A stretch of DNA of 64,000 nt from Boswellia sacra (GCA_013180625.2 SNVD02002715.1:1-64000), one strand, 5' to 3'; shown: positions 1 through 9,355, numbered from the stretch's first letter. Notes: generated by a model not told the origin, from the letters alone. Numbers and translations are program-made.

Positions 1-1
1 C

Positions 2-309
2 AATGATGGTGTTTCTGCATTCTTGGAAGCTCTCCCGGAGGAGTTACGTGCAGAAGTTCTTTCAACTCAACAGGGCCAAGTGACACAGCCTTCAAGTGCT
101 GAACCTCAAAATTCTGGAGATATTGATCCAGAATTTCTTGCAGCACTTCCCCCAGATATCCGGGAAGAAGTTCTGGCACAACAGCAAGCGCAAAGGCTTC
201 ATCAATCTCAGGAACTTGAAGGCCAGCCTGTTGAAATGGATACAATCTCCATAATTGCAACATTTCCTTCGGATTTGCGAGAAGAGGTTCTCTTAACATC
301 ATCAGATGC
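2..309 (+). pseudogene. UPL1/UPL2-type HECT E3 ubiquitin ligase, internal fragment
   Basis: The frame is open from base 2. It contains repeated short motifs of the form FLEALPEELRAEVL, FLAALPPDIREEVL and FPSDLREEVLL, followed by QELEGQPVEMD. These are typical of the DUF4414 region in the middle of the giant plant HECT ligases UPL1 and UPL2, which attach ubiquitin to substrates. Family similarity stops after LLTSSDA at about 309. The expected continuation (alanine/leucine-rich helix starting ILANLTP) is missing, and the frame runs on in unrelated sequence to a stop at 386-388. No GT donor sits at the break, so I read this as a truncated copy and not an exon end. The left end is cut by the window, so a longer gene or pseudogene could lie upstream. 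No HECT domain is present here. Confidence 0.8.
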
Positions 310-441
310 TAATGTCATTATAAGTCTATCACTGGTTCTTCCCTCGAGCAACTGGCACCACCTTGAAGACTGCATTTTAAGCACTTAACCAACACAACAT
401 CACCAAAATCGCTAGTAACAACTGACAGCAACTCTACCAGG

Positions 442-672
442 CTATTTACAGAGTTTAGTTGTAATTTGTTCGGATACTCTATCCATCCTATCGACCAATA
501 TTATCTCCAAAGGTTGTATTGCATTATTCTGTAAACAAAAGTCATCGCTATTGAACTCTGATTTCTCCAAATAGCAAAGCGCAAACTCCAGCAATTGCTG
601 AACTACCGCAACAATCAAGGGTCCCGCTTGCTTCACGGAGAAAGATCGAGAGGCAGAGGCGATCACGTGAGC
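442..672 (-). pseudogene. Exon-like fragment of an unrecognised host protein
   Basis: On the minus strand this stretch reads as ordinary globular helical protein (for example VAVVQQLLEFALCYLEKSEF, then LQNNAIQPLEIILVDRMDRV) and ends at a stop at 442-444. Its balanced composition is unlike the GC-rich low-complexity translation upstream in the same frame, which I do not regard as coding. It resembles a helical-repeat segment of a large cytoplasmic protein. A BEACH-type protein came to mind but I cannot confirm it. It lies about 130 bases from the UPL fragment in the opposite orientation, so the two do not belong to one gene. It may be a captured or rearranged exon piece. Confidence 0.45.
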
Positions 673-692
673 AATTACCGAACCATGTGGTC

Positions 693-697
693 GCGGG

Positions 698-737
<40 letters not shown>

Positions 738-750
738 TTCGCGTGTTCGA
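693..750 (+). tRNA. Truncated tRNA-Phe (GAA) gene
   Basis: The first 58 bases match the plant nuclear tRNA-Phe gene: acceptor strand GCGGGGA, D-arm with an intact A box TAGCTCAGTTGG (700-711), and anticodon loop with GAA at 726-728. The T-arm begins (GTGTTCGA), but after 750 the sequence switches to the GC-rich block. The second half of the T-stem, the 3' acceptor strand and the end of the B box are therefore missing. One base of the variable region also differs (GAAGTTC for the usual GAAGGTC). It cannot fold into a full tRNA. It is either a broken gene or the tRNA-like head of a retroposed or rearranged repeat. Confidence 0.85.
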
Positions 751-1433
751 AGGCAAGCATGCAGGCGAGCTCGCGATGGGCGAGGGGCGAGCCTGGTGTG
801 TGCAAGGGCGAGCAGCGAGGGCTGGGCGCTGGGGCTGCTCGCGTGCATGGGGGGCTGCATGCATGCTGGGCGAGCTGGGGGGCTGCCTGCATGCTGGGTG
901 TGAAGAAAGAAGCGGGCGAGGCGTGCTGCGAGGGCAGCTCGCCCTTGCATGCGCCTGGGTGCGCTGCGAGGGCAGCTCGCCCTTGCATGCGCCTGGGTGC
1001 GCTGCGAGGGCAGCTCGCCCTTGCGCCTGGGCGTGCACAAGGCAGGCGACGACCTGCGTGCTGGGCGAGCACGGACAAGCGGGCGAGCGCTGGGGTGCGC
1101 AGGGGCGAGCACCTGAGTTGCTGGTGCACAGGGGCGAGCTCGGGGCGCTGGGTGCGCATGGTCGAACTCACGGGGCGCTGGGGGCGCAGGAGATGCATGG
1201 GCGAGCGCTGGGCGCGCTGGGAAGAAGTAGGCGAGGTGCGTGAGGGGCGCAAGGGAGAGGCAAGCTGCGGGGCGCTGGGCGCGCTGCCTGGGCACGCTGG
1301 GCGTGCTGCCTGGGCACGCTGGGCGCGCTGCCTGGGCGCGCTGCCTGGGCGTGCAGGCGAAGGCGCAAGGAGGCGTGCTGGGCGAGCGGCGAGGGAGAGA
1401 GCCGCGGGCGGCGTGGCCGAAGGCCAAAGGGAA
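751..1433. repeat. GC-rich low-complexity block with short sub-repeats
   Basis: Very GC-rich sequence in an AT-rich window. It is built from variations on GCGCTGGGCGCG, GGGCGAGC and GCATGC. A ~41-bp unit containing GAGGGCAGCTCGCCCTTGC, itself nearly palindromic, is repeated about three times around 925-1030. A shorter unit with GCTGCCTGGGC recurs at 1270-1355. Long ORFs are open in four frames, as expected of stop-poor GC-rich repeats, and none resembles a protein family. Confidence 0.8.
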
Positions 1434-1465
1434 ATCACGTAACCCATGCATGCGGGTTACGTGAT
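1434..1465. repeat. Perfect 12-bp inverted repeat at the junction of two arrays
   Basis: ATCACGTAACCC at 1434-1445 and GGGTTACGTGAT at 1454-1465 are perfect reverse complements. They flank an 8-base spacer, ATGCATGC. The hairpin sits exactly where the GC-rich block ends and the TTTCGCGGGGGTG array begins. Its arms contain ACGT cores of the kind bound by plant bZIP/bHLH factors, but no function is implied. Confidence 0.85.
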
Positions 1466-1479
1466 TCTGCAGGGGTCTC

Positions 1480-2170
1480 CCCGCAAAATTTTACAGTTTT
1501 ATATATATTTGTTGCAGGGGCGTTTGTGCAAAGTTTCAAAGCTTTAATTTTTTTCGCAGGGGTGTTTCTGCAAAGTTTCAAACTTTCATTTTTATTTCGC
1601 GGGGTGTTTCCGCGAAATTTCAAACTTTCATTTTTATTTCGCGGGGGTGTTTCCGCGAAATTTCAAACTCCTATTTTAATTCCGCGGGGGTGTTTCCGCG
1701 AAATTTTAAACCTTTATTTTTATTTCGCGGGGGTGTTTCTGCGAAATTTCAAACTTCAATTTTTATTTCGTGGGGGTGTTTCCGCGAAATTTCAAACTTT
1801 TATTTTTATTTTGCGGGGGTGTTTCCGCGGATTTTCAAGCTTGAATAATCTTTCCTTATCGCAGGTTGTTGCTTGTCGCGATTTTCAAGTTTTAATATTT
1901 TCCTCCGCGGGCGTGCTTCCGGGATTTTTCAACCTTGAACAATCTTCCTCCGCGGGCGTGCTTCCGCGTGATTTTCAAGTTTAATATTTTTCCTACGCGG
2001 TGTGCTCCGCGGATTTTCAAGCTTGAATAATCTTTCCTACTCGGGCTGCTTCCGCGGATTTTCAATGTGTTGTAATATTTATATTCCTCCGCGGGTGTGC
2101 TTCCGCGGATGTGCTTACGTATGGACGTGCTCCGAGGACGTGCTCGCGGGTAGGCTTCCGCTGATTTTTT
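1480..2170. repeat. Decaying tandem array, ~43-bp unit
   Basis: A unit built of CGCGGGGGTGTTTCCGCG, then AAATTTCAAACTTT, then ATTTTTATTT repeats about every 43 bases from about 1500 to 1830. It continues in diverged form (CGCGGGCGTGCTTCCGCGG plus TTTTCAAG) to about 2170. Each unit contains a small inverted repeat, CGCGG...CCGCG. Copies become less regular to the right. The reading frames across it are repeat artefacts. Confidence 0.85.
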
Positions 2171-2204
2171 CAAAACTTGAATCAATCTTTACTCGCGGGC
2201 TATG

Positions 2205-2930
2205 CTAGGCGCTGGGCGCAGGAGGAAAGCATGCAAGGGCGCTGGGCGCCAATAGGTAAGCATGATAGGCGCTCGGGCGCGCAAGAGGAAGCATTGCTAG
2301 GCGCTGGGCGCGTAGGAGGAAAGCATGCAAGGCGCTGGGCGCGCAATAGGAAAGCATGCTAGGCGCTGGGCGCGCAAGAGGAAAGCATGCTAGGCGCTGG
2401 ACGCGGAAGAGGAAGCATGCAAGGCGATGGGCGCGCAAGAGGGAGCATGCAAGGCGCTGGGCGCGCAAGAGGAAGCATGCAAGGCACTGGGCGCGCATGG
2501 GGAAGCATGCGAGGCGCTGGGCGCGCAAGAGGAAGCATGCTAGCGCGCTGGGCGCGCAGGAGGAAAGCATGCAAGGCGCTGGGCGCGCAATAGGAAAGCA
2601 TGCTAGGCGCTGGGCGCGCAAGAGGAAGCATGCTAGGCGCTGGGCGCGCAAGAGGAAAGCATGCTAGGCGCTGGGCGCGCAAGAGGAAAGCATGCTAGGC
2701 GCTGGGCGCGCAAGAGGAAAGCATGCTAGGCGCTGGGCGCGCAAGAGGAAGCATGCAAGGCGCTGGGCGCGCAAGAGGAAGCATGTAAGGCGCTGGGCGC
2801 GCATGGGGAAGCATGCGAGGCGCTGGGCGCGCAAGAGGAAGGCATGCCAGCGCTGGGCACGCAGGAGGAAGGCATGCAAGGCGCTGGGCGCGCTGGGAGA
2901 AGGCATGCAAGTGCGCTAGGCGCGCAACAG
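2205..2930. repeat. Minisatellite, ~31-bp unit, about 23 copies
   Basis: Head-to-tail repeats of a unit of the form GGCGCTGGGCGCGC, then AAGAGGAAA, then GCATGCTA. I count about 23 copies. The middle block (about 2590-2840) is nearly homogeneous and the outer copies are more diverged, as expected from unequal exchange. Nearly every unit carries the palindrome GCATGC. Four or more frames stay open through it, which explains the arginine/alanine-rich hypothetical proteins; they are not genes. Confidence 0.92.
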
Positions 2931-3648
2931 CGGTTTATGATGCATATGAGCGTGTTAGTGAGCTTTAAAACATGGCACATATCCAAGAGGATTGTGATTC
3001 CTAAAAATAAGGAAGTAGTGGGGTGAAAGTTGTTTCCTAAGGTGTAGAAAATGTAACTTCCCCACTAACTTAGTGGTTGAGAGGGCTCAACCATTTCTTT
3101 GAGAATATGAATGGCAATGGGAGGTTAACTCCTATATTCCATGCCATGATCCCACTCATGGGTAGTTATGCTCATGAGGGAAGATGGAAGTTACTCGAGG
3201 TGGTTACTTCCATGCCATGATCTCCACTTATGGGGGAGTGGAGGATTATGTGGCAGTGTAGGAGCGTGCCACCTAGCATAGTAGTTGGGGATGTCAACTA
3301 CACGGAACGTAGTAACCTGGGTTGTTGGTTGGCTATATGTACATGTACCACGATGGTGGGCTGGAAATCAGTGGACACTCCAGGGGGAAGTATCCAGGTA
3401 GAACTCTACAGGGGTAGAGAGTGACACAAGGGAAAACACTTTCCGAACGGAGTAGCTAGTGTGAGTGTTTCCAGCATACAATCTTGGGGCGGATTTGCAA
3501 TTTGATCATAAATGTGCTTTAAGGAGGTGCGGTCACAAGAATTCTGAATAATCTGAGCAATTTTTTGATAATCTCTTTATTGGTCTCCCTATGGGAGTTG
3601 TTATACATGCATAAGCTCCTGGGCGGAGTTACTGCATATATAGAGAGA
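2931..3648. other. Non-coding tract between minisatellite and integrase
   Basis: No gene is supported here. The sequence returns to average composition and contains short duplicated words such as CCATGCCATGATC (about 3140 and 3210) and GGTTACTTCC. On the minus strand it lies directly downstream of the Tat-type integrase, where a 3' untranslated region and then a 3' LTR would be expected. I could not find a second copy of the LTR seen at 7176-7773. Confidence 0.5.
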
Positions 3649-4657
3649 TTACGGGAAGTACTTCTTCAAGTGCTCAATATTCCATGGATGACGGAGCAAC
3701 CTTCCATCCATGGTGATCAGTCTGTAGGTGCCTGGTCGGATGACTGCCTTGACTTGATACGGACCCTCCCAGTTGGGCCCTAGTGCTCCATCAGTGGGAT
3801 CTCGGGTACTTTGCAGTATTTGCCTCAAGACCAAGTCTCCCACTTGGAAAGACCGGCGCTTAACCTTGGAGTTGAAATATCGAGCAACCCTCTCTTGGTA
3901 AGCAGCAACCTTGACACTAGCGAGATCCCTTTCCTCCTCAAGGAGATCTAGGTTGAGTTGAAGGCCTCTATGATTAAGTTCCTCGTCATATCCCTCAGTA
4001 CGAGGTGACGAAAGGCCAATCTCAACTGGTATGACTGCTTCCGATCCAAACGCCAAAGAGTATGGGGTTGCTCCTGTTGCTGTATGGACAGTAGTTCGGT
4101 ATGCCCAAAGCACTTGTGGAAGCTCTTCTGGCCATGCACCCTTCCTTGCGTCTAATTTGGTCTTGAGGAGGTGTTTAATGGCTTTGTTAACAGCCTCCAC
4201 CTGACCGTTTGCTTGAGGATGAGCTGGGGAGGAGAAGCACAAAGAGATGTTCAGCTCCTTGCAGAAGTTCCTGAAGTTGGAGTTATCGAATTGTTTGCCA
4301 TTGTCCGTAATGATGGTATGAGGGATACCAAACCTATAGACAATTGACTTCCGTACGAAGTCCGTGGTCTTCCTTTCAGTAATCGATGCGAGGGGCTCAG
4401 CTTCTACCCACTTAGTGAAGTAATCAATTGCCACAACTGCATACTTGACTTGACCTTTACCCATTGGAAGAGGTCCAATAAGGTCTAGTCCCCACTGGGC
4501 GAACGGCCATGGGGCTGTCATTGGAGTCAAGTTCTCAGGAGCTTTCCTTGGTATGTTAGCAAATTTCTGGCATTTGTGGCACTTAGTGGAGAATGTCTTA
4601 GCATCCTTCTTCATGGTTGGCCAATAGTATCGTTGCCTGATACACTTGTGAGCTAGA
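3649..4657 (-). pseudogene. Integrase region of the Tat-type element
   Basis: This would insert element cDNA into chromosomes. The zinc-binding end is visible as C-x2-C in KCHKCQKF. The catalytic triad is in WGLDLIGPLP (Asp), IITDNGKQF (Asp) and NGQVEAVNKAIK (Glu). A C-terminal domain (FQVGDLVLR, then NWEGPYQV) leads to a normal end at EHLKKYFP. The frame continues upstream of the first Met (4614) through HKCIRQRYYWPT to a TGA at 4658-4660. An arginine codon is expected there, so a single C-to-T change would explain the break from the upstream frame. Otherwise this is the least damaged part of the element. Confidence 0.88.
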
Positions 4658-4659
4658 GA

Positions 4660-6206
4660 TCAACCACCAGAATGATTACCACATATACCCTCGTGGATTT
4701 CTCTCAGGACATAATCAGCTTCTTCTGGGCGAAGACATTTCAAAAGAGGAAGGCTGAACCCTCTTTTGTAAAGAACACCATTGACCATGGTGTACCTTGA
4801 CGCTCTCCCTCTGACCTTAATTGATTCATTGCGGTTAGCTGGAAGTTCTCCTGTTTCTAAGAACTTTATGATAGGGTCCATCCAGCATGGGTTACCGTCA
4901 ATGGTCATTGTCTTCTCTAGCGGAAGCTCATGTTGTGATATGCTTGGAGATTCCAGGACGAGCATATGACAGGCGGTCGGTAGGAGGGGGTCTATTCCTG
5001 AAGCAATTCTGGCTAAACTGTCAGCCTTTGAATTCTCCACCCTCGTAACTCTTACGATCTCAAACCCTTTAAAACCGCACAGGAGGGAGTTCACTCTACC
5101 TAAGTAAGCTATCATGGTAGAGCCCTTTGCCTGATAGTCTCCACGGATTTGGTTAACCACAAGTTGGGAATCGCTGTGGATGGCGATCTCTCCTACCCCC
5201 AAGGCAATTGCCAGCCTAAGTCCTCCAAAGAGATCTTCATACTCTGCGACATTATTCGTGGCTTTAAAATTGAAACGTAGTGCCACAGCTACCTCTACTC
5301 CATCCGGGGTTGACAGGATCAAGCCAGCTCCACTGCCGACCTTATTGGATGACCCATCTACGAATAAGATCCATGCCTTCTGTGGGTCAATTCCCACGGG
5401 CATTAGTCGATCATGTGACTCTGTACTGGTTTCTTCACTCTCCTTGTCTATACTGCTTGAAAACTCAGCAATGAAATCAGCGATTGCCTGCCCTTTGATT
5501 GATGGTCGTGCAACATAATGTATGTCAAATTCTCCCAACTCAATGGACCACTTGACAAGTCTTCCAGAAAGCTTTGGACGATAGAGTATCTGTCTTAAAG
5601 GGTGGTCAGTTGGGACCATGACAGTATGTGCTTGAAAATACGGGCGAAGCTTTCGTGCTGCAACAACTAGGGCGAGAGCCAGCTTCTCCATAGGAGGGTA
5701 TCTACCTTCAACTTCAGTCAAGGCCTTACTCACATAATAGACTGGCCTCTGAATTCCATGATCCTCACAGACAAGAGCTGCACTTACTGCGCATGCTGAG
5801 ACGGCCAGATACAGAAAAAGTGGTTCCCCCAAAACTAGCTTAGAGAGGAGAGGAGGAGAACCTAAGTAGTTTTTCAGCTGTAGGAATGCATTCTCACACT
5901 CACTTGTCCATTCAAACTGATTGCACTTCCTCAACGCTTTGAAGAAAGGATGACATTTGTCAGTCGCCCTAGATATAAAGCGATTCAAGGCGGCCAGTCG
6001 TCCAGTGAGGACTTGTATATCCTTTGGAGTTTTGGGAGACTCCAACCGCATAAGTGCTTGGATTTTTTCAGGATTGGCCTCTATCCCCCTTTGGGTGACA
6101 ATGAATCCCAAGAACTTCCCAGAGGATACTCCGAAAGCACATTTGGTGGGGTTCAGCTTCATATCATGCTTCCGGAGGATGTCAAAAGTTGTTCGGAGGT
6201 CGTCTA
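4660..6206 (-). pseudogene. RT C-terminus, RNase H and archaeal-type RNase H of the Tat-type element
   Basis: The frame covers the RT connection (KCAFGVSSGKFLGFIV), a Ty3-type RNase H (PLFLYLAVS ... PVYYVSKAL) and then a second, archaeal-type RNase H. Its acidic residues are seen in WILFVDGSSN, NNVAEYEDL, IHSDSQLVV and NSKADSLAR. It ends at the integrase zinc-binding region (EGICGNHSGG), followed by TGA. The same frame reads HVDDLRTTFD upstream of the first Met at 6162, which shows it was continuous with RT before a one-base frameshift near 6206. The two RNase H domains are what place the element in the Tat lineage. Confidence 0.88.
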
Positions 6207-7097
6207 CGTGGGATCTAGGTCCATGCTCTTGGTGAGCATATCATCCACATAAACTTCCATTGTCTTTCCTAGGAGAGGAGCAAACATGGAGTTCACCAAC
6301 CGTTGATAACTTGCTCTAGCATTTTTTAATCCGAACGGCATCATCCGGTAGCAGTATAACCCTCTGTCAGTGATGAAGGCTGTTTTTTCTTCATCCTTCG
6401 AATACATGGGAATCTGGTTATAACCAGAATAAGCATCCATGAAGCTTAACAGCTGGTGGCCAGCAGTGGTATCAACTAATTGATCTATCTTGGGCAGCGG
6501 AAAGCTGTCTTTTGGACAGTGCTTGTTCAAGTCCTTGAAGTCGATGCAGACACGCCATTTTCCATTGGCTTTTTTCACCAACACAACATTAGAGAGCCAT
6601 TCGGGGTAGTTTACCTCCCGAATGATTCCACTTGTCAAGAATTTGCTCACTTCCAAGGCAATCACCTCTAAACGCTCTGGGGCTTGGTGCCTCCTCTTTT
6701 GTCGGACGGGTTGAGCTCCAGGATTGACATTAAGACGGTGGACAGCTATATTTGGGTCTATACCAGGCATGTCTTCGTGAGACCATGCAAAAACATCGCT
6801 ATACTCCCGCAGGAAGCCAATCAACCTATCCTTGATTGGTGGAGGAAGGTTTTCACCTACCTTTACCGTCTTCTCCGGATCATGCAAGCAAATAGGGACG
6901 TCATCCATCCCTTCTATTGGAGCTACAGCTTCCCTTTTCTCTTGATCTCGTGGATCCACACTTTCCATCCCCTCGGAAGGCTCTCCACGAGTCATCCAGA
7001 GCTTATGCGCCTTCTCTTTGACAGCCATGTTGTAACTTATGGCCTCGATTTCTTTGTCAACCTCTAGGAAGGCTGAGTGTTGGGATTCGTGATTCAT
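6204..7097 (-). pseudogene. Reverse transcriptase of the Tat-type element, fused to a gag start
   Basis: The ATG at 7097 begins MNHESQHSA, resembling the gag start of the related element at 26837. By about 20 codons later the frame is already in the region that precedes RT (PIKDRLIGFLREYSDVFAW). RT motifs follow: WLSNVVLVKKANGKWR, CIDFKDLNKHCPKDSFPLP, FMDAYSGYNQI, FGLKNARASYQ and the active site VYVDDM. The frame stops six codons after DDM because of a one-base shift. The gag-protease segment has been removed cleanly enough to leave an open frame. The ORF can be extended upstream to 7250, but that part is LTR and primer-binding sequence. Confidence 0.85.
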
Positions 7098-7151
7098 GAT
7101 GTGTTTGAATAAGTTTGGATGGGAGCAACAACTAAAGAGGCTTGAATTGTC

Positions 7152-7172
7152 GTTCCCACAGACGGCACCAAC
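7152..7172 (-). other. Primer-binding-site region of the Tat-type element
   Basis: The minus strand reads TTGGTGCCGTCTGTGGGAAC, the form TTGGYGCCGTCTGTGGGAA commonly found just inside the 5' LTR of Tat-type elements. It partly matches the complement of the 3' end of tRNA-Asp. It lies 3-6 bases inside the LTR edge and marks the polarity of the element. Confidence 0.75.
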
Positions 7173-7175
7173 TAT

Positions 7176-7773
7176 TGATGCACGGTTTCCGGACGGCCGG
7201 GGGAGCGGGTCGGAGCTCGGGTCGTGCGACGGGTCCGGTCCTGCGAGCACAGAAAAACGATCAGGGGTTCCGGCGGTGGTGCCGGCGGTGACCCTCCGAC
7301 GCTCAAGTCAGTATCCGGCACTCTGGAATTTTCTGAGAGAAATTCCTAGAGAGAGAAGCTCTCAAAAATAGAGGAATTATAGAGAGATAATAAGTTCAGA
7401 AAAATGTGCATTTGTCAACTTGTGAAAAACTTACCTTGAGCAACGTTCCGGAGGGGTTATATAGGAGTCGGAATGGGCCATTGTGGAACCCAGATAATAG
7501 GCCCAGACGATGGGCTACAGTAATGGGCTTACTGTAATGGGCCCATGTAATGGGATACGGTAATGGGCTTACCGTATGGGCCCGGATAGTAGGATACAGT
7601 AATGGGCTTACTGTAATAGGCCCAGCTAATGGGATACAGTAATGGGCTTACTGTAATGGGCCCAGATAGTGGGATACTGTAATGGACCCAGATAATGGGC
7701 CCAGATAATGGACCACAGTAATGGGCTTACTGTGTTAGAGACAATTAGGCCCAATATTATTATGGCCATAACA
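7176..7773 (-). repeat. LTR (5' on the minus strand) of the Tat-type element
   Basis: The right edge reads ...GGCCATAACA on the plus strand, that is TGTTATGGCC at the LTR start. The left edge is TGATGCACGG next to the primer-binding region (the exact base could be 7176 or 7179). A TATA-like GGGGTTATATAGGAG lies near 7455-7470 (minus: CTCCTATATAACCCC), followed in the sense of transcription by the shared CTTGAGCGTCGGAGG motif. No partner LTR was found, so the length of ~600 bp rests on these edges only. Confidence 0.65.
7480..7735. repeat. Short tandem repeats within the LTR
   Basis: A unit of about 45-50 bp made of AATGGGCTTACTGTAATGGG and CCCAGATAATGGGATACAGT recurs about five times with small changes. 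It lies upstream of the TATA-like sequence in the direction of LTR transcription, where U3 enhancers usually sit. A regulatory role is only inferred. Confidence 0.7.
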
Positions 7774-8033
7774 AAGTTATTTTTTTTAAAAGACGAATTT
7801 GATATGTAGGTGAGCTAAATGAATAAAATATTTTAAAATTTTATAACAGTCATAATATTAAATTAGAAATAAATAATAATGTTCTAAAACTAAAATATTA
7901 AACTATGTACAAATTGATCATAAATGAATTTTATAATGGCATTGGAGAGATTTAGAAGAGTGATAAATGATTTAAACATTTGCAAAGCTAAAATTTTTAG
8001 TTTTTTCCTTTTATATAAAAATATCTTAGATTA

Positions 8034-9000
8034 AGGGACCGATTGCTTTTATATCTGAATCTGAATAAGTCTGAATTTAACTTAAATCTAAATAAATCTA
8101 AATATAAAAATATAAATGATAAGTTTGTTTTTATTTACTAATGTCCGATTCTAAATCTTAAGTTGTTTATTTTTCTAAGCTAAAAATGTTTTATAACTAT
8201 TAAATTGACATATACCGTTATTAAGTATGACATATGCATATATATATGTTTTATACTTACAATTTATACAAACATATGCATATAAAAATTTAATAAAGTT
8301 AAAATTGATTATGTAAGTGATTGGTAAAAAGTAATATATTTTTAGTTTATTTTTTTACTAATGATGTAAAAATTTTTAAAATAAGAATATATATAAAAAT
8401 AACCGTGTAGTTTTATAATATTAATGAAATAATTATAATAATATATTAATAATTATTAAATTAAAAAATATGAATAGTATAAGCAATATATAAATTTTAC
8501 ATGTAACCTATTACATAATATTATATGAAAATAAAAAACTCATCTACATGTACTATTCATATTTCTTTAATTTAATAATCATTAATAATATTATTACAAT
8601 TATTTCATTAATATTACAAAATTACATGATTATTTTTATATATTTTTTTATTTTCAAAATTTTTATGTCATTAGTAAGAAAATAAACTAAAAACATGTTA
8701 CATTTTATCAATCACTTATATAATTAGTTTTTACTTTATCAAATTTTTAAATGTATATGTTTATATAACTTGTAAATATAAAATATATGTATGCATATGT
8801 CATATTTAATAACGGTATATGTGTCAATTTAATAGTTTTAAGACATTTTTAGCTTAGAAAAATAAATAACTTAAGACTTAGAATCAGACATTGATAAATA
8901 AAAAAATATATCATTCAAATTTTTATATTCAAAGTTATTCAAATTTAAGTTAAATTCAAAGCTATTCAGATTTTAGATAAAAAAAAAAAAAACCAACCCT
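8034..9000. mobile_element. Large foldback (inverted-repeat) element, ~970 bp
   Basis: The two halves are long imperfect reverse complements with arms of roughly 450 bp and a centre near 8510. Matching pairs include GACATATACCGTTATTAAG (about 8208) with its complement around 8803-8820, CTAATGATGTAAAAATTTT (8357) with its complement near 8653, and CTGAATCTGAATAAG with CTTTGAATTTAACTT near the ends. The ends read TAAGGGACCGATTG and AACCAACCCTTA, giving related terminal repeats (TAAGGGNYYG). No convincing target-site duplication was found. No protein is encoded. It resembles hAT-like or foldback MITE families. Confidence 0.8.
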
Positions 9001-9132
9001 TAGGTTTAAGAACCTAGGTTTGAAGTTTTTTTTGTGCCATTTGGCAAGGAATAATCGAGGAGTTCAAACTATGAATCTATCTACTTAATTTTTGTCCTCC
9101 ACGGCTCCACTTAAAAACAGTACTGAAATTAA

Positions 9133-9345
9133 GAGTAGTACTACTCTTGCAAACTACTTATATAAACTCATCCATACAAACTAACGTGGCATATTGTAAT
9201 TTGATAAATAAATACAGTGATTTGATAAATATATATTAATAATAAATGACATTAATTATCATGGGTGATGTGGCGATCATATAGGGATGTCACATCAGTT
9301 TTTATGTGTGAATTTATATAAATAGTTTATATGAGTAGTATTATT
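9133..9345. mobile_element. Mutator-type MITE with 10-bp target-site duplication
   Basis: CTGAAATTAA is present at 9123-9132 and again at 9346-9355. Between them lies a 213-bp element with terminal inverted repeats (GAGTAGTACTACTC at the left; AATAATACTACTC as the complement of the right end). Similarity continues inward through TATATAAACT and the ACGTGGCAT / GATGTGACAT words. The 9-10 bp duplication and long terminal repeats fit a MULE-derived MITE. There is no coding capacity. Confidence 0.75.
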
Positions 9346-9355
9346 CTGAAATTAA

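Larger units (their letters stand above)
3649..7773 (-). mobile_element. Degraded Ty3-type (Tat lineage) LTR retrotransposon, gag/protease missing
   Basis: On the minus strand the order is LTR (7773-7176), primer-binding region, a few codons of a gag start, reverse transcriptase, RNase H with a second archaeal-type RNase H, and integrase. RT before a double RNase H before integrase is the arrangement of the Tat branch of Ty3 elements. The LTR also carries the motif CTTGAGCGTCGGAGG (reverse complement of 7293-7307), which recurs in the second Tat-type element of this window. Gag and protease are absent: MNHESQHSA (start at 7097) runs almost directly into the region preceding RT. A frameshift near 6206 and a TGA at 4660 interrupt pol. 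No left LTR was recognised, so the element is truncated or rearranged on that side. Confidence 0.85.

Noticed and set aside
442..1464. Long ORFs in four frames across the GC-rich block
   Set aside because: Stop-poor GC-rich repeats keep many frames open. The translations are Ala/Arg/Pro low-complexity with no conserved motif. Only the 442-672 part on the minus strand looks like real protein.
1526..1984. Phe-rich 152-residue ORF
   Set aside because: It follows the 43-bp array period and has no start context or family likeness.
2205..2930. CRISPR-like array
   Set aside because: Units are directly adjacent with no unique spacers, in a plant nuclear context without cas genes.
2177..2986. Arg/Lys- or Ala/Cys-rich repeat proteins in both strands
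   Set aside because: They are translations of the 31-bp minisatellite, present in several frames at once.
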